Origin: Amaurobius ferox
Lineage: Eukaryota > Arthropoda > Arachnida > Araneae > Amaurobiidae
DNA length: 64,000 bases
Assembly: GCA_951213105.1 (NCBI GenBank)
Contig: OX578153.1
Coordinates: forward strand, 56,926,520 to 56,990,519
Direction: 5' to 3'
Position 1 is the stretch's first letter. Every line of letters begins with the position of its first letter. The notes below the pieces were generated by a model, which was not told where the DNA came from, searched no databases, and worked only from the letters and a program-made list of their open reading frames with translations. Shown here in pieces: positions 1 to 11,413 of this stretch. A program made the position numbers and the translations under genes.

Positions 1-188
1 TCCATAATAAGTGTATGCAATGATGGGGGCAAGATGAAATATTATGAGTCCTATAATTTGTATTGGTAGCCTTGTATGTACATCAGAAACAAAGGTTGGT
101 GAGTATATTGAATAGGGAGCAAAGCCCCCTTTTATGCAGAATACTTTAAAGAAAATTAACTTTTATATTAATATTTTTGTTTTCTTAG

Positions 189-349
189 GTGAATTGCTGA
201 GTGTCAGTCCTGGTATTGTAAACTGGATTGCCGGGCTGTTCAACATCAATGAAAGAGTTGTGTATACTGGTCGATGGAAGCACGGGTTCTTTTCAATGAC
301 AGCAGTTGGTGCTACAAATGTAGGATCTATTAAAGTCTTTTTTGATGAG
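189..349 (+). CDS. PISD: PISD internal exon (phosphatidylserine decarboxylase)
   Basis: This exon encodes part of mitochondrial phosphatidylserine decarboxylase, the pyruvoyl enzyme that converts phosphatidylserine to phosphatidylethanolamine at the inner membrane. The 54-codon stretch reads like the family: an SVSPGI..WI block, [17 protein letters not shown], then [11 protein letters not shown] and FFDE. The start is an AG acceptor after a T-rich tract (tttcttag) and the end is a GT donor (gatgag/gtaaat). The first codon is split (its first base lies in an upstream exon) and the last codon is complete, so it joins the next exon in phase 0. Upstream exons, including the mitochondrial targeting region, lie before the window. 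The reading is seen in sequence; function is by family knowledge. Confidence 0.93.
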
Positions 350-650
350 GTAAATATCATACTATCTTGATTTAATTCAAATTTTAGAAACTGGTGTAAA
401 CATGTCAGAAAAGAATTCTTTGAAAACATGCTGTGAAACTCTGTTAAACATACATTTCACTGTAATTTATTTTCAACATTTGTATAAATTCTTGTCATGC
501 TAAATGTTCTAAAAAAGCATGAAACTGTCTAAGTTTTTATAATGTATATCCAGTTTACAAATTTTAAGGGTTTTTGTGTCCAAGTACTACGTTATAGTAG
601 GATAACTGTTTTGGAGGTGCTGTCATATATTGAAGAATGAATATGATGTC

Positions 651-942
651 CAGGGATGTATCTACAGTGGTCGGTGGTGGTTGGGGTTTCCACCACTCAG
701 AATTTCCGACCACCACTCAATTGCCGACCACCACTCATCCAAGAAAATATACATATTATAATTACATTTAAAAAAAGTTATATTCAATTTTATCAAATGT
801 TTTTCTTTAATATAAAAGTATACAATACTAATACTGTTTATGTGTGCGAATTAACGTGAAGCTCGTTTCGAAATTTTATATTCTCAATTATAATTGTTCT
901 GGAACATCAACCACCACTCACATTTCTCTAGATACATCCCTG
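651..942. mobile_element. MITE with 14-bp TIRs in PISD intron
   Basis: Perfect terminal inverted repeats (cagggatgtatcta at 651-664, its complement at 929-942) flank 264 bp of non-coding DNA. Direct repeats gatgtc (645-650 and 943-948) look like a 6-bp target-site duplication. The CAGGG start resembles hAT ends, but hAT normally makes 8-bp duplications, so the superfamily is uncertain. Just inside the left end are several near-copies of the motif ccgaccaccactca, also found near the right end. Confidence 0.8.
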
Positions 943-1675
943 GATGTCAGATTGTGTGATTGACAGTATCATTATGCCGCTCTAATAAACAGTTATTTGT
1001 ACAAAAATTTGATTAACATTATATAGCTTTAAAATATACATCTAGCATAATCTGCTATGAACAAGATGAGGTGGGGGGAAATGTACCAGTACACTGCTGT
1101 GCAGTTCATTTCAGTGTTTGGAGTGACATTGACTGAGGCGATAGTGCAGATGGTAGTTTAAATGGAAACAGGTGCTGTAGTAATTCAAAGTTCCTAGTCG
1201 CTACAGCCACCCCTTTGACATTGTTTAAGATCCAAAATCCAACGAACTCTGCATCCAGATCTTGTGTGGTATGGAGTTGATGGAACAGGAGCAATCGAGT
1301 GTGTTCACTTGTTCATTGCCACCTAAAAAGAATGCAAGTTTTAAGTTGACCAATACTTATATTACATTATTTTCTGTTGACCAAAAGACAGATCATCTTT
1401 ATACATTTCAACAAATATGAATAACAAAATAAAGATTATATTTCTTGGAAAATGATTTGGGTAGAATCAACTTTTTATTTTTTTACATTCAAGTATAGGA
1501 AAATATTATTTTTCTCAATATTTAGAATTTTGATGAATATATACCTTTTGTGTATGGTACTGGACATGTTTTAAACTCTTGCTATGATCTCCTGTTTGTG
1601 TATGTCTGAAAAGTATTGCTACAATAACTTAGGCATGAATGCATATCAATCGAAAGATTTTTTCAAGCCCTTCAA

Positions 1676-2736
1676 CCCTTTCCGGATGGTTGACGAGCCT
1701 GCGCGTCAGCTGCGAACTTGCATTCAAGGACGACTGTCATACATCTGCTTTGAGGAAAAATTTACCCTAAAATACGACGGTCACAGGAGCGCTTTTTCAT
1801 ATGGAACGTAAATTCAAATAAGAATTTGAATTTGTCTACTAGATGGCGTTAAATGTTCATGTGAACAGCTCCAATGTATTTTGCAGATACTTGACCGTAG
1901 CATAGGGGGGATCCAGTGAATTATTTCTCCATCTGTAGCTGTGAAACATGGTTTTGTAATATAAACAAACAGAGCACTTCTCGCAGCATCTACTGTTTTA
2001 TAATTGAGTTTCGGGTCTTGTTTTGATTTTAGCTTAATGATTTTGTTGGTGAATTATAGGAATGTAAGAGAGTATTTTTTTTGAAGTTTGGGTTTTAGAG
2101 GAATGTGTGGCAGTGAAATTATTAGGTTATTTTATTTCGGATAAAAGAATGACTGGACCAGGATATTTTCTTTCTGTGGAAGAATATACTCGTATGATAA
2201 ACGAATCGGGCAGTAATGAAAGTAATGCAGATAGTAAAGATTCGTGGAACTGTGGTATTTCTAAATATGAAAATGCAAGTGATTTTTCAGATTCGGAGCG
2301 TACTATTATTACAACACCGCCAGCTTCAGTAGCTGTTTCTGCGAATGATGTTTGGACAGGAGATTTGAAAGATCTGAATTCTTTTGAGTTTTTGAGCATA
2401 CTTGGAATTAATCACAATATTATGCCGCCTAATTTAGATAAGGAAATAATTTTTTTAGCATATTTTTCGATGATGAATAGTAGAATTCATAGTAAAAGCA
2501 ACTAATGAGTATTTTGTATTGAGATTCGTATGAAAAATATACATCAAATAGGAAATAAGTATTTCTATTATTCCTGAAAAAAGTCGATTTCTGTGTTGAA
2601 GAGGTGATTTTTAGTGAATTTATTTCGAGAGTTAGACTTAGCGCAACAAATTATCTCTTCTTTGGGAACAGTTCGGAAACAAAGCGCTCCGTCTTTTGAG
2701 CCACGGTAGTTCCGGAATGCCGCCATCCGGAAAGGG
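1676..2736. mobile_element. piggyBac-like non-autonomous element
   Basis: Exact 14-bp terminal inverted repeats ccctttccggatgg lie at 1676-1689 and, inverted, at 2723-2736. The flanks are tcaa (1672-1675) and ttac (2737-2740), each one base from TTAA. A related unoccupied repeat at about 49675-49700 reads ccctttaaagtgaaggg across the junction, which contains TTAA. CCC-starting ends plus a TTAA target are the piggyBac hallmarks. At 1.06 kb it cannot encode a full transposase of about 550-600 residues. Confidence 0.75.
2149..2505 (+). CDS. Small open frame inside the piggyBac-like element
   Basis: This is a 118-codon frame from the first in-frame ATG; the frame is open a little further upstream. 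The product is acidic and serine-rich in its first half (NESGSNESNADS, SDFSDSE), then has a hydrophobic stretch near FEFLSILGI. Acidic, serine-rich N-termini occur in piggyBac transposases, so it may be a leftover N-terminal piece, but no catalytic motif is present and I do not recognise a domain. It could also be chance. Confidence 0.3.
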   Translation: MTGPGYFLSVEEYTRMINESGSNESNADSKDSWNCGISKYENASDFSDSERTIITTPPASVAVSANDVWTGDLKDLNSFEFLSILGINHNIMPPNLDKEIIFLAYFSMMNSRIHSKSN

Positions 2737-2856
2737 TTACAGTGAAGGGTAACATGTTATAGTTGTAATAATTTGGACCCACGATATCGATTTGTAAAAT
2801 TTGAAGAGAAAAAAAAAGATTTCTGGTATGAGAAAGTCGAGTTGACACACTCCAGG
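2737..2856 (+). repeat. Dispersed repeat family E, copy 1
   Basis: The segment with tgaagggtaacatg and ggtatgagaaagtcgagttg recurs at about 49675-49826 (same strand) and about 29468-29595 (opposite strand). The left part of this copy (tttttcaagcccttc, 1658-1673) lies on the other side of the piggyBac-like insertion, which shows the insertion is younger. Superfamily unknown. Confidence 0.65.
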
Positions 2857-2906
2857 TAATTTTTTATTTGTAAATTCTGAAAACTTTTTTTTTTTAATAT
2901 TTACAG

Positions 2907-3140
2907 ATGCTGGAGACTAATAAGAAGAAATGTGTCAAAGGAACTTTTGATGAAAGGCAGTTTGAGCCACCAGTCCAAATACCCGAAAAAGGACAGCCAT
3001 TTGGTGAATTTAATTTGGGTTCTACTATAGTTCTTGTGTTTGAAGCTCCGAGGGGAATCCACTTTAACATTAACCAAGGTCAAAAGGTTAAATATGGAGA
3101 ACTCCTATCTCTATGCAATGAACTAACTATGCTATCATAA
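2907..3140 (+). CDS. PISD: PISD terminal coding exon with LGST cleavage site
   Basis: This last coding exon follows a T-rich tract and ttacag and joins the previous exon in phase 0 (FFDE then MLETNKKK). It encodes 77 residues and stops at TAA 3138-3140. The motif GEFNLGST at exon residues 33-40 is the family's self-processing site: the proenzyme is cut between Gly38 and Ser39 (codon 3021-3023), and the serine becomes the pyruvoyl group of the alpha subunit. The following TIVLVFEAP, then GQKVKYGE, match the family C-terminus, and the length past LGST is normal. No lesion is seen, so the gene looks functional here. Cleavage chemistry is family knowledge. Confidence 0.95.
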   Translation: MLETNKKKCVKGTFDERQFEPPVQIPEKGQPFGEFNLGSTIVLVFEAPRGIHFNINQGQKVKYGELLSLCNELTMLS

Positions 3141-3493
3141 CATGGTTCTGTTTTAGTGTAAAATATTGTATCATATCTTGTAAACAATGAACATTAAAAG
3201 TTGATCCTGTTCTGACTTGCAGTAAAATATGTGTGTTATGCAAATGAATTGTGGCTAAGCAGTTTGCCATACTTTCAAGTACTGTGCTTTCTTTTATATT
3301 TTAATTGAAGATTAAGACTGATAGTTGTGGTAATTTTGTGCTTATTTTGCTCAATTAATTTTAATTAAACATACTACATTGGATTAACTTATTTTTCAGT
3401 TTTTTTTCATTTAAAAAAATAAGTAGTAACCATAATCTGTTTCATACAGATTATGATTGCTACTAAGTGCTGATATATATATATATATATATA

Positions 3494-4358
3494 CAGTAGA
3501 GTTCTAATAATTCAAGGTGCTCGGAACTAACTTAGGGTACTGAAAACTTAGATTAAGTGAAACTATAAAATTTTAAGTAAAATTAAGTACTGTGACAACA
3601 TCCAATTCATATGAAACATTTTTAATTTTTTTGTTGCAATTTATTCTTTTTAAAGGTTTTGTTTTTTATTTAGAGAAACAAATGTTTTCTTTGTTAATCT
3701 AAATCTGAAGTTAAAAATACAATGCAAGTTCTTCAAAGTGAGCATTGAAGAGCATATATGTGTACACCATCACCATATGTTCAGCAGACAGAGTTATTTT
3801 AATCCTATTTATGGAAACTAGAAAATTTATCACTGAATTGTGACCTTTATGTCACCCCACATTTGCTTCAGTGGACAAACATACCCAGAGGGTTAATAAG
3901 AATTTTTTCAAGTGAACTCGTATTAAGTAATTAGTAGTTTTATCACAGCAGTTGATTAAACTGTTAATTCTTTCAATTTCTGTGGAAATAAATTTGATTT
4001 TTTCATTATTTCAATCGGAAAAGTATTTTAATTCTGTATTAAATGAACTGAATAATCTAATTTTCAGACTTTTGTTAAATATTAAATATTTTAGTGGGAA
4101 AAGTTCAATTTTTAAATTAGGCAGCATTTTTATAGTTTATGCTCCCATGCCGTGCAATAAATTTAAAAGTACACATCTTTAACACATTCTAAGTTTTTTG
4201 CATATCTAACAATTTGGATAAAATGACAACTAGTTCTATAATTTAGGCAACTAGAAACAAGCCATAGGTATCATTCGATGCGTAAATTCAAATTTCCAAT
4301 TCCTAGTATAGAGCAGGACTCTGCATAATGAGAAACTGAAATTATCAGGCCTCTACTG
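3494..4358. mobile_element. Tigger/pogo-like MITE
   Basis: The ends are cagtagagttctaataatt (left) and the inverse of cagtagaggcctgataattt (right), flanked by TA on both sides (3492-3493, 4359-4360). The 865-bp interior has no transposase motifs. CAGT starts, a following TAAT block and a TA target are typical of Tigger/pogo elements. The left end sits immediately next to a TA microsatellite. Confidence 0.65.
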
Positions 4359-5670
4359 TAGTTATATTAAAAGTAGATTTTGACAATAAGGATTCCAGCA
4401 GTATAAGTTTTGATTTATTCATGTAATATATATAGAATATGGGCTATAGTACATATAGTGTTTATACTATTTATATGTATAAGCACATTCTATACATGCA
4501 TGAAATTTGTTCCTATGTTAGATCTTATATATATTGAAATCATACTTTCAGATTAATAGTATACAGTCAAATAAGTATTAAAGTATATAAGCACCACCAT
4601 ATTTTTATGATGGTAAGTGATAGTGACAGATGTACAAAAGTCATTGTCGCTTATATAGCTATATACAACTAGTAAAAGAAATTCAAATTCATATTTTTAA
4701 AATTGTAAACTCAAAATAATTTAATTTTTTATGAAGTATTGCCAATGCATAATATATAACGCGTTTAATTATATAGATACAAATAATAAAAACGGGACTG
4801 TTTTCGTTGGAAAGTTATTAAATTTGTTTGAAATGATATTAATGTTTAACATTTTCCTTTAGTGATAGGAGAATTGTTGTATGCCATATCAATAAACTTA
4901 TAAAGCATATGATTTGAAGATTTTTTCGATGATGTAAAGGTTCCCATTGTCATTAAAATTCCCTAAAATTCTCTGTAATTATTTCAATTGATTTCTAAAA
5001 ACCCTTGAAAATACTTTTTGCCACCTCAATATACATTTTTGCATTAACCTAATTTTTTTAGCAACCAGGAATTGTAAGAGAATGTATTGGGAAATTTTAT
5101 TTTTATTATTTACAAAAAATATTCCCCTTTCCACAAGCTGTTGTCACAGTGGTAGACAATTTGGATGCAGGGATGGAAATGGTCAAGTGAAAGTCAGGTT
5201 TCTTTTACTTTGGTCAATAATTTGTTAATTTTTTTTTAATATTGGTCAGTAAAGCCAGTATTTATTTTTTTGTTTACATTGCTGCAGTTTGTGAAAGCAT
5301 TTTAGTGGCTTTTCTAAAAAGTTTTGGTACTTTTCTACGAAATTGCGAAATTTCATGGTTTTGTTAAACAAAAATCACGAATTTTAGTACTTATGTACTA
5401 TTTGAATTTTATGTATATAAGAAAATTGTTGTTTTTGTCCTAAAAATGTCTTTTTGCGGCAGTATTCTGAATTTAAAGTTTTTGGCCTTTAAATGTCTCT
5501 TCCCAATCTTTTTTTTCAATTTTATCTGAAATCTTCTGAATGTTCATCACAAAAGGTTCTCAAAAGTTATTTTATGTACAATTTTTAATATGTTTTGCGG
5601 TTTATTTTTTATTTTTGCCTTAAATGTTTTTGTGTAATAATGAATTCATTGTCTTACTTTCAAAAAATTA

Positions 5671-5860
5671 TTTTTTCTTTCAATAAAAAGGTGTATAATG
5701 GAGATGGTAGAGGGTAGATAACAAAGGTTTTTTTTAATGAAGTCTCAATTTTACTTTTAAAACACAAATATTTTGATAGGATGTTATTAAATTAGCTAAT
5801 ATTTGATCAGTAGCTTTTTCATCTTTTGTCAGTAATTTTGATTCTTTGTTACTAGTTTCT
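5671..5860. repeat. Dispersed repeat, copy 1 (pair with 9172-9392)
   Basis: The block from tttctttcaataaaaaggtg through a GTCAGTAATTTTGA segment to a final actag is repeated in the same orientation about 3.5 kb downstream with roughly 75-80% visible identity. A hAT-like start (gcagggatggaaatgg) lies upstream at about 5167, so this may be part of an old hAT-like element, but I did not find a clean right end. Confidence 0.5.
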
Positions 5861-8800
5861 TCACCTGTGATGCTCTAATACTAAAATGCCCGACATCTCA
5901 TGCCTAATAGTAAAATTCTATTATGCAAGCATTCAAAATTACCATTTTAGGGTTAAATAACATTTGTATAGGTGTATTTAATAGTTTTGTAACTATACAT
6001 CATTCCAACTTAAATATGTTGTGAAGGATATGTATCCTGTGGCTAGGTGTTATCTTTTGTTGAAACATAATTTGTTTCATTCAAGAAGTTTCAAGATTTT
6101 GAATCTTAAAAGATTATAATTTATAGTGTCACAGAAATGGACAGTTTAGTGACTTCCAGTGAACGGGCAATATAAACTTTCATTTTTTTTATTGACCATG
6201 TTTTAAAAATGTGTGGAGTACTTTTAGATTTTTCCCACATCCCCTCACTGCTAGGAATCTTGATAAATTAGTGTATTTATCCTCTTTTGGGCCAAACATT
6301 TACCTTTGTGCTTCTGGATACAGCTATAAATTGAAATTAGACATTGGAAGAAATATGTTCTATTACCTTTAATTTGCCAACTGATTGATTTGGTGATTCT
6401 CACCATGCATTTGGTTTCAAAATTTTCATGGGACAGAGTATATTTGCTTGAGGGCTAAGTATATAAAGTGAATAGTTGATTGTATATAGCAGTTGAGTGA
6501 ATAGTAAAAGTCCTTAAATTTTATTCCAAGAAATGTGTGAAGGAACCCTGTTAAAAGAAGATATATATGTTTTACATTTTATTTTCCAGTTTGTGGCATT
6601 TAAATATATTCCACAATAACAGCTTCTAAATTTCCATTCTTGATTTTTTCTTTTTTTTTATATATATATATATATATGAATTTTTAAGAGTGCTTTTAAA
6701 ATAGACTAATTGGTCCTTAACAGAAATTGTATTTATAGTGTTAGTTAGAAATTCTTAAACAATGTGTTTTTAGTTTTCAATTTTTCCCGATTTTCATTTC
6801 CTGTAATTTTACCCAAAATTCATTGATATGGGGATTTTTAAGTAAAATTCTGGTATTTCGCTAAAATAATACCTATATTTTGCTGGGAAAATTCCTTTCT
6901 GTATATTTTTTGTGTTAACTTTCTGTAATTTATTGAGAAATAGAATTTATAATTTCTCAGTATGCATGATCAGTATGCAACTATTTTGAGGCAATAATGA
7001 ATATTAGTTGCAATAACTGCACTTTAATAGCTGCATTTCTTCTAAATAACAAAACCCCATTTTTCTGCCTCAGATTCTATAAAAATTTAATCTTTGCTAG
7101 GGTATTCCCCCCCCCCCCCCTTTTTTTTTTTACAATAAATATTAACTAAAATTTTAGTTTTTCTATTTTACTGAGTTGACAGTATTTGTTAAAGGACAAT
7201 GACATGTCAAACTGCTTAGCTGATAAACTGCATAATATTCATTGTATCTTTGTTGTTGATAATGTGCTATACACGTCTGACAATGTTTACACACCTTTTA
7301 TCTGCTACTAGTATTTTTGTTAGTATGCAGAAACGTTTTTAAAATTTTATAAAACAAGCTTTTTAATGCCAGTAATCCAAACTGCTTTGAAACTGTTTGG
7401 TTATGAATAAATTATTTTTTGTAATTAAATATAATTCACCCTATTTATATGCCAACAAGTGTATTTTACAAGATTGTAAATTGTACATGTGGCAAAGTGT
7501 GTAGTAAAACATTTCAGGTCACTCATTAACATATGCATATTCACTATATTTATTAAAAACTAGTGTTTAGTATTTGGTCTATTTTTATAAAATACTTTGT
7601 AAATTTTGTGCCATTGTACATTGCCTTAGTCTATCTGTGATAAGTACAAGTTTTGTGATGTTGTTTGTTTTTTAACTAGTCTAAAATTAAAGTATGATTT
7701 GAAATTTATGTAACTTGAATGTATTTGTGATCATTATTTTATTAAAAGTGCTTGGCTAGTTTTTCAAATATTGTTAACCATGGTTTGCACTGTCTGCATT
7801 GTTCACAATTTGTTAAAAATTCATTTTAAAAATTGTTAGTAAGAGTTGGCATAATATTTCTGCTTAGCGGTTAATATTTCTGCTGTTGTCTGAATGAATA
7901 ATTGTAAGTTTCATTAAGTTTCAGATAGATTTAAAAAATAAATATAAATAATATAGTGGAAACTAATTATAATGAATCTGGGATATAATGAGTCTTTGTT
8001 TATAATGTGCCAAGTGCTTAGTCATGGTTGAAATCTTATATAATATTTGTGGCTCTAGGCATAGATTGCAGACATAGGGTTATATGAAAACAAGGTCAAA
8101 TTTATCCTCTGGCAACCCTGACTCTCATTTGATAGGGTTTTTCAATTTCCTAATGCATGTTTAATTGCATTTTTTTGCACAAATAAAACACTTCTCTTAT
8201 ATGAAACGTTCGGAAATTTACTTGCCCAATATTTTACAGTCTTACTGTATTTTAATTTTTTAGTCCCTTCTTCACCAATCCTATTGAATATGTCTTCAAA
8301 ACAGTACATTTGAATGATGACAACACCCTTCCTTCATATAAACATGTGCTTCACGAATGAAAGGTGTTGCCAAGTCAGGCTCTCATGAGTTAGGAAGAGG
8401 GTTCACCAATTCAGAAATCCTTGTTCACGCATTTTTGCATTCCTTTGAAGTTTGCTAAAGCTGTATATTTGGTCATTTTATTGCAGAAGGAAAATTGTTT
8501 GCAGCTCTTCCTCTGAAAAATTCTAAATTGGTGGCAATCATCAGTGAATCTGTTTCGATATCATTCATAAGTGAAAAATCAATGATAATCCCTACAATAA
8601 TAATGAAAACTAATAATTAGCATAATTGAAATAAATTGCATCTCAAATACAATGTGATAGATTTGGAAAATAATTTATCTTTGATTTTAGAATCAAGTGC
8701 CTGTCATTCTTTGAATGACTTTTTAAATTCTTAAGCCAGGAAGTGTTTAGTGCTTGGCCAAATTGCAATCCTATACAGATTTCTGTACTTTCTTGTACAG

Positions 8801-9171
8801 ATTCCTGTACTTCTTTGATTGTAAGGAGAGTTATAAAATGCATTTTTAGAAAATTGTATCCATATCCTACAGATTTTATGTAAATATGTTAAAAATTCAA
8901 TAGACAGACCTAATTAAATTGTTGCCATTTCCATCAATTAAACCATAAAAATTGTAGTTTTTCTCACACAAGTTTTATTGCACATCTTTGTTAGTATGGT
9001 ATTTCAACTCTGATATATTTATATTTAGCCTTTCATAATGTTCAATTATCACATGATTGCTCTGATGTTGTAATTTTTACAACACAGATCTGTGTACCAA
9101 ATTTCATGGTCTTATGATGCTCTATTCTTTTATTATGTAAGAATTATTCAACAGTACCTTCATAAAAATAT

Positions 9172-9392
9172 CCTTTTTTTCTTTCAATAAAAAGGTGTAA
9201 TGGCTGGCTATGGGAATGGTAGTGGCAAGATAATACATTTTTTTGTAATGGAGTCTCAGTTTTATTTTTAAAATGCAAATTTGTCGACAGGATGTAATTA
9301 AATTAATCAGTAATTTGTCAGTATTTGCTCAGATTTTTTTTTTTTAAATGTATTTGATCTGTAAAGACAGTAATTATGACCTTTGACTAGTT
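9172..9392. repeat. Dispersed repeat, copy 2
   Basis: This is the second copy of the block described at 5671-5860: it shares tttctttcaataaaaaggtg at its left end and a cagtaatt...tgactag segment at its right end. The internal T run is longer than in copy 1. Confidence 0.5.
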
Positions 9393-9631
9393 TAAATCCA
9401 TGCTAACATTAACACAAGTTATTTTTTTATCTGGTATCTTGCAGCCACATACATGCCTCATTGATTTGATTAACACATTATATTTTTTTTGGATCTAGAA
9501 ATCAAATATGTTGCAATTCTTATTCTAATTATGAACGGATTAGTAAAAGTTTTGACATTATGGAAACTTGTTCCGGTGACTGCAAACATGATATGTTCCA
9601 TAAACCAAAATTTTGGAATTGGTTATTAGTA

Positions 9632-10946
9632 CAGGGTCTGTATAAAAAGAATTGGGAAAATTTTTTTCCTGACGTGAGTGTACTTCTTAGTGCGCTCACA
9701 GCGCATGCTTGGTAGTGGGGAATGTGACCTTCAAGACGCGCCAAGCGACAGTCGCCTTCGAACGTTCGTTCAGGCTACATTGTGTTTTCAGTGGACCCCT
9801 GTTGAGTGACTCGGTGCAAGCGCGAAATGCAGCGAACGATTGAACAGTGGTACGCGATCAAATTTTGTGTTGGGTTGGGGAAATCGGGTACGGAGACATT
9901 GGCCATGATTCACCATGTGTTCAAGGATGAAAGCATGTCACAAATAGCAGTTTTAAGTGGCACAAGCTCTTCAAAGATGGCCGAGAGAGTGTGCAGGACA
10001 AGCCTCGCGCTGGACGGCCATTGACGTCAAGAACCGACGACAACGTGCAACGTGTGCATGAAGTGCTGAATTCAGACCGTCGTTTAAGTGTGCGAATGGT
10101 TGCAGATGAAATTGACATTGATAAGATGACAGTGCACAGCATTATCACTGAAAATTTGGCGATGCGAAAGATCTGTGCTAAACTCGTCCCGAAGGTCTTG
10201 ACGGATGAGCAAAAGTAGAGGCGAGTGTCTGCTTGCAAAGACCTTCTGTAACGTGTTGAAGAAGACCCCGGCTTTTTGGACATCATCATCACGGGAGACG
10301 AGACTTGGATATTTGAATACGACCCGGAAACAAAGCGGCAAAATTCGGAATGGCACACTGCGGGATCACCTCGTCCAAAAAAGGCTCGAATGAGCAAATC
10401 CAGAGTGAAAGTTATGCTGATTGTTTTCTTCGACGCAAAGGGGGTCGTCCCCTATGAATTTGTTCCTGATGGACAGACAGTTAATGGTGCTTTTTACCTC
10501 GAAGTGCTAAGAAGACTGAAGAGAAGGGTCAACCGGATAAGGGCTGCCATCGCCGGAAATTGGAAATTGCATCACAACAATGCAACCAGCCACACCTGCT
10601 CCAAGGTGACCTACTTCCTGACGATAAACTGCATCGCGACGGTTCCGCAACCCCATTACAGTCCCGACTTGGCACCAGCAGACTTTTTCCTTTTCTCAAA
10701 AGTGAAATCCTCCCTCAAAGGACACCACCATGGGACCCTAAGTGCTGTCAAAGAAGCTTGCACGCTTGTCCTTAAGGACCTTCCGGAATCCGCCTACCAG
10801 GAAGCCTTCGAGTCTTCGAAAAGCCATTGGCAAAAGTGTGTCGACGCTCAAGGGATGTACTTTGAAGACTTTTGAGGCATTGTAGCAATATCTGTAATAA
10901 ATCTATTTTTCCGAAATTTTTCCCTATGCTTTTTATACAAACCTTG
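9632..10946 (+). mobile_element. Mariner element, decayed copy 1
   Basis: The 1,315-bp element has terminal inverted repeats of about 30 bp (left cagggtctgtataaaaag, right complement caaggtttgtataaaaag) and TA at both flanks (9630-9631, 10947-10948). The length and ends fit a full-length mariner. The transposase frame is broken, so this copy is dead. Confidence 0.92.
9827..10875 (+). pseudogene. Mariner transposase pseudogene (DD34D family)
   Basis: This is the broken transposase of a cut-and-paste mariner. The ATG at 9827 begins MQRTIEQWYAIKFC, the N-terminal helix-turn-helix. A frameshift near 9945-9955 moves the frame, and the protein continues with FKDGRESV-type sequence and GRPLTSRTDDNV. 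In-frame stops follow at TAG 10216 and TAA 10249, both at places where relatives have sense codons. The DDE part is readable from about 10276: TGDETWIFEYDPE (first Asp), LHHNNATSH where the second Asp is replaced by Asn, and YSPDLAPADFFLF (third Asp). The stop is TGA 10873-10875. Lesions: one frameshift, two stops and a lost catalytic residue. Confidence 0.92.
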
Positions 10947-11032
10947 TATTAAATGATCTGCATTATAACCAAATTTCAAGGTCCATGGGCTCAGGATTTG
11001 TTTAGCTCTGGTTTTGGATAATTTAGGTAGTA

Positions 11033-11411
11033 CAGTACTTCCTTTAATCCGGCATCCAATAGTTTGGTATCCAATGCTTGATAGTCCGGCATCCAATGCT
11101 TGATAGTCCTGTACGCCTCTTAAATGCATCCTGGTCCGTTCGGATGTACTGAGGTACATTTATTGTAATAGACTAAATGATTTTATATGCAGATTTTTTT
11201 TCATTGATATTTTCCTTATAATTTTAAAATTAATTTAAATTTTTTTCACATACTGTAAAGTGTAATCTAGTCTGAGTAACATTTTGGGCAAATAAATATC
11301 CCATTTTTATGTATATTTTTGTTTTAAATTAATTTTCCCCATTTTAGTTTAACATCTCATAATCCGGCACTGCTGAAGTCCCAAATGTGCCAGATTATTG
11401 GAAGTTTACTG
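11033..11411. mobile_element. Tigger-like MITE, 379 bp
   Basis: The ends are cagtacttcctttaatccgg and the inverse of cagtaaacttccaataatct, with TA on both sides (11031-11032 and 11412-11413). The TAATCCGGCA block near the end is characteristic of Tigger/pogo elements. Near the left end, ggcatccaatgcttgatag occurs twice in tandem. No coding capacity. Confidence 0.75.
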
Positions 11412-11413
11412 TA

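Larger units (their letters stand above)
350..2906 (+). other. PISD: PISD intron
   Basis: This is the intron between the two recognised PISD exons, bounded by gtaaat at the 5' side and a long T run ending in ttacag at the 3' side. It holds a 292-bp MITE and a 1,061-bp piggyBac-like insertion, the latter sitting in an older dispersed repeat (family E). Apart from the small reading frame in the piggyBac-like element, no coding sequence is recognised. Confidence 0.85.
3141..9631. other. PISD 3' UTR / intergenic, no further gene seen
   Basis: This stretch is AT-rich DNA with many stop codons in all frames. Candidate polyadenylation hexamers AATAAA occur for example near 4156, 4890 and 5682, and I cannot tell which is used. 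It contains a Tigger-like MITE (3494-4358), a pair of direct repeats (5671-5860 and 9172-9392), short TA tracts (about 3474-3493, 6660-6677) and a C/T homopolymer run near 7108-7130. A Tigger-like end (agtggaaactaattataatg, near 7957) has no visible partner. No coding region is supported. Confidence 0.6.

Noticed and set aside
7957..8060. Second Tigger-like MITE
   Set aside because: The left end agtggaaactaattataatg looks right but I could not find a matching inverted right end with TA.
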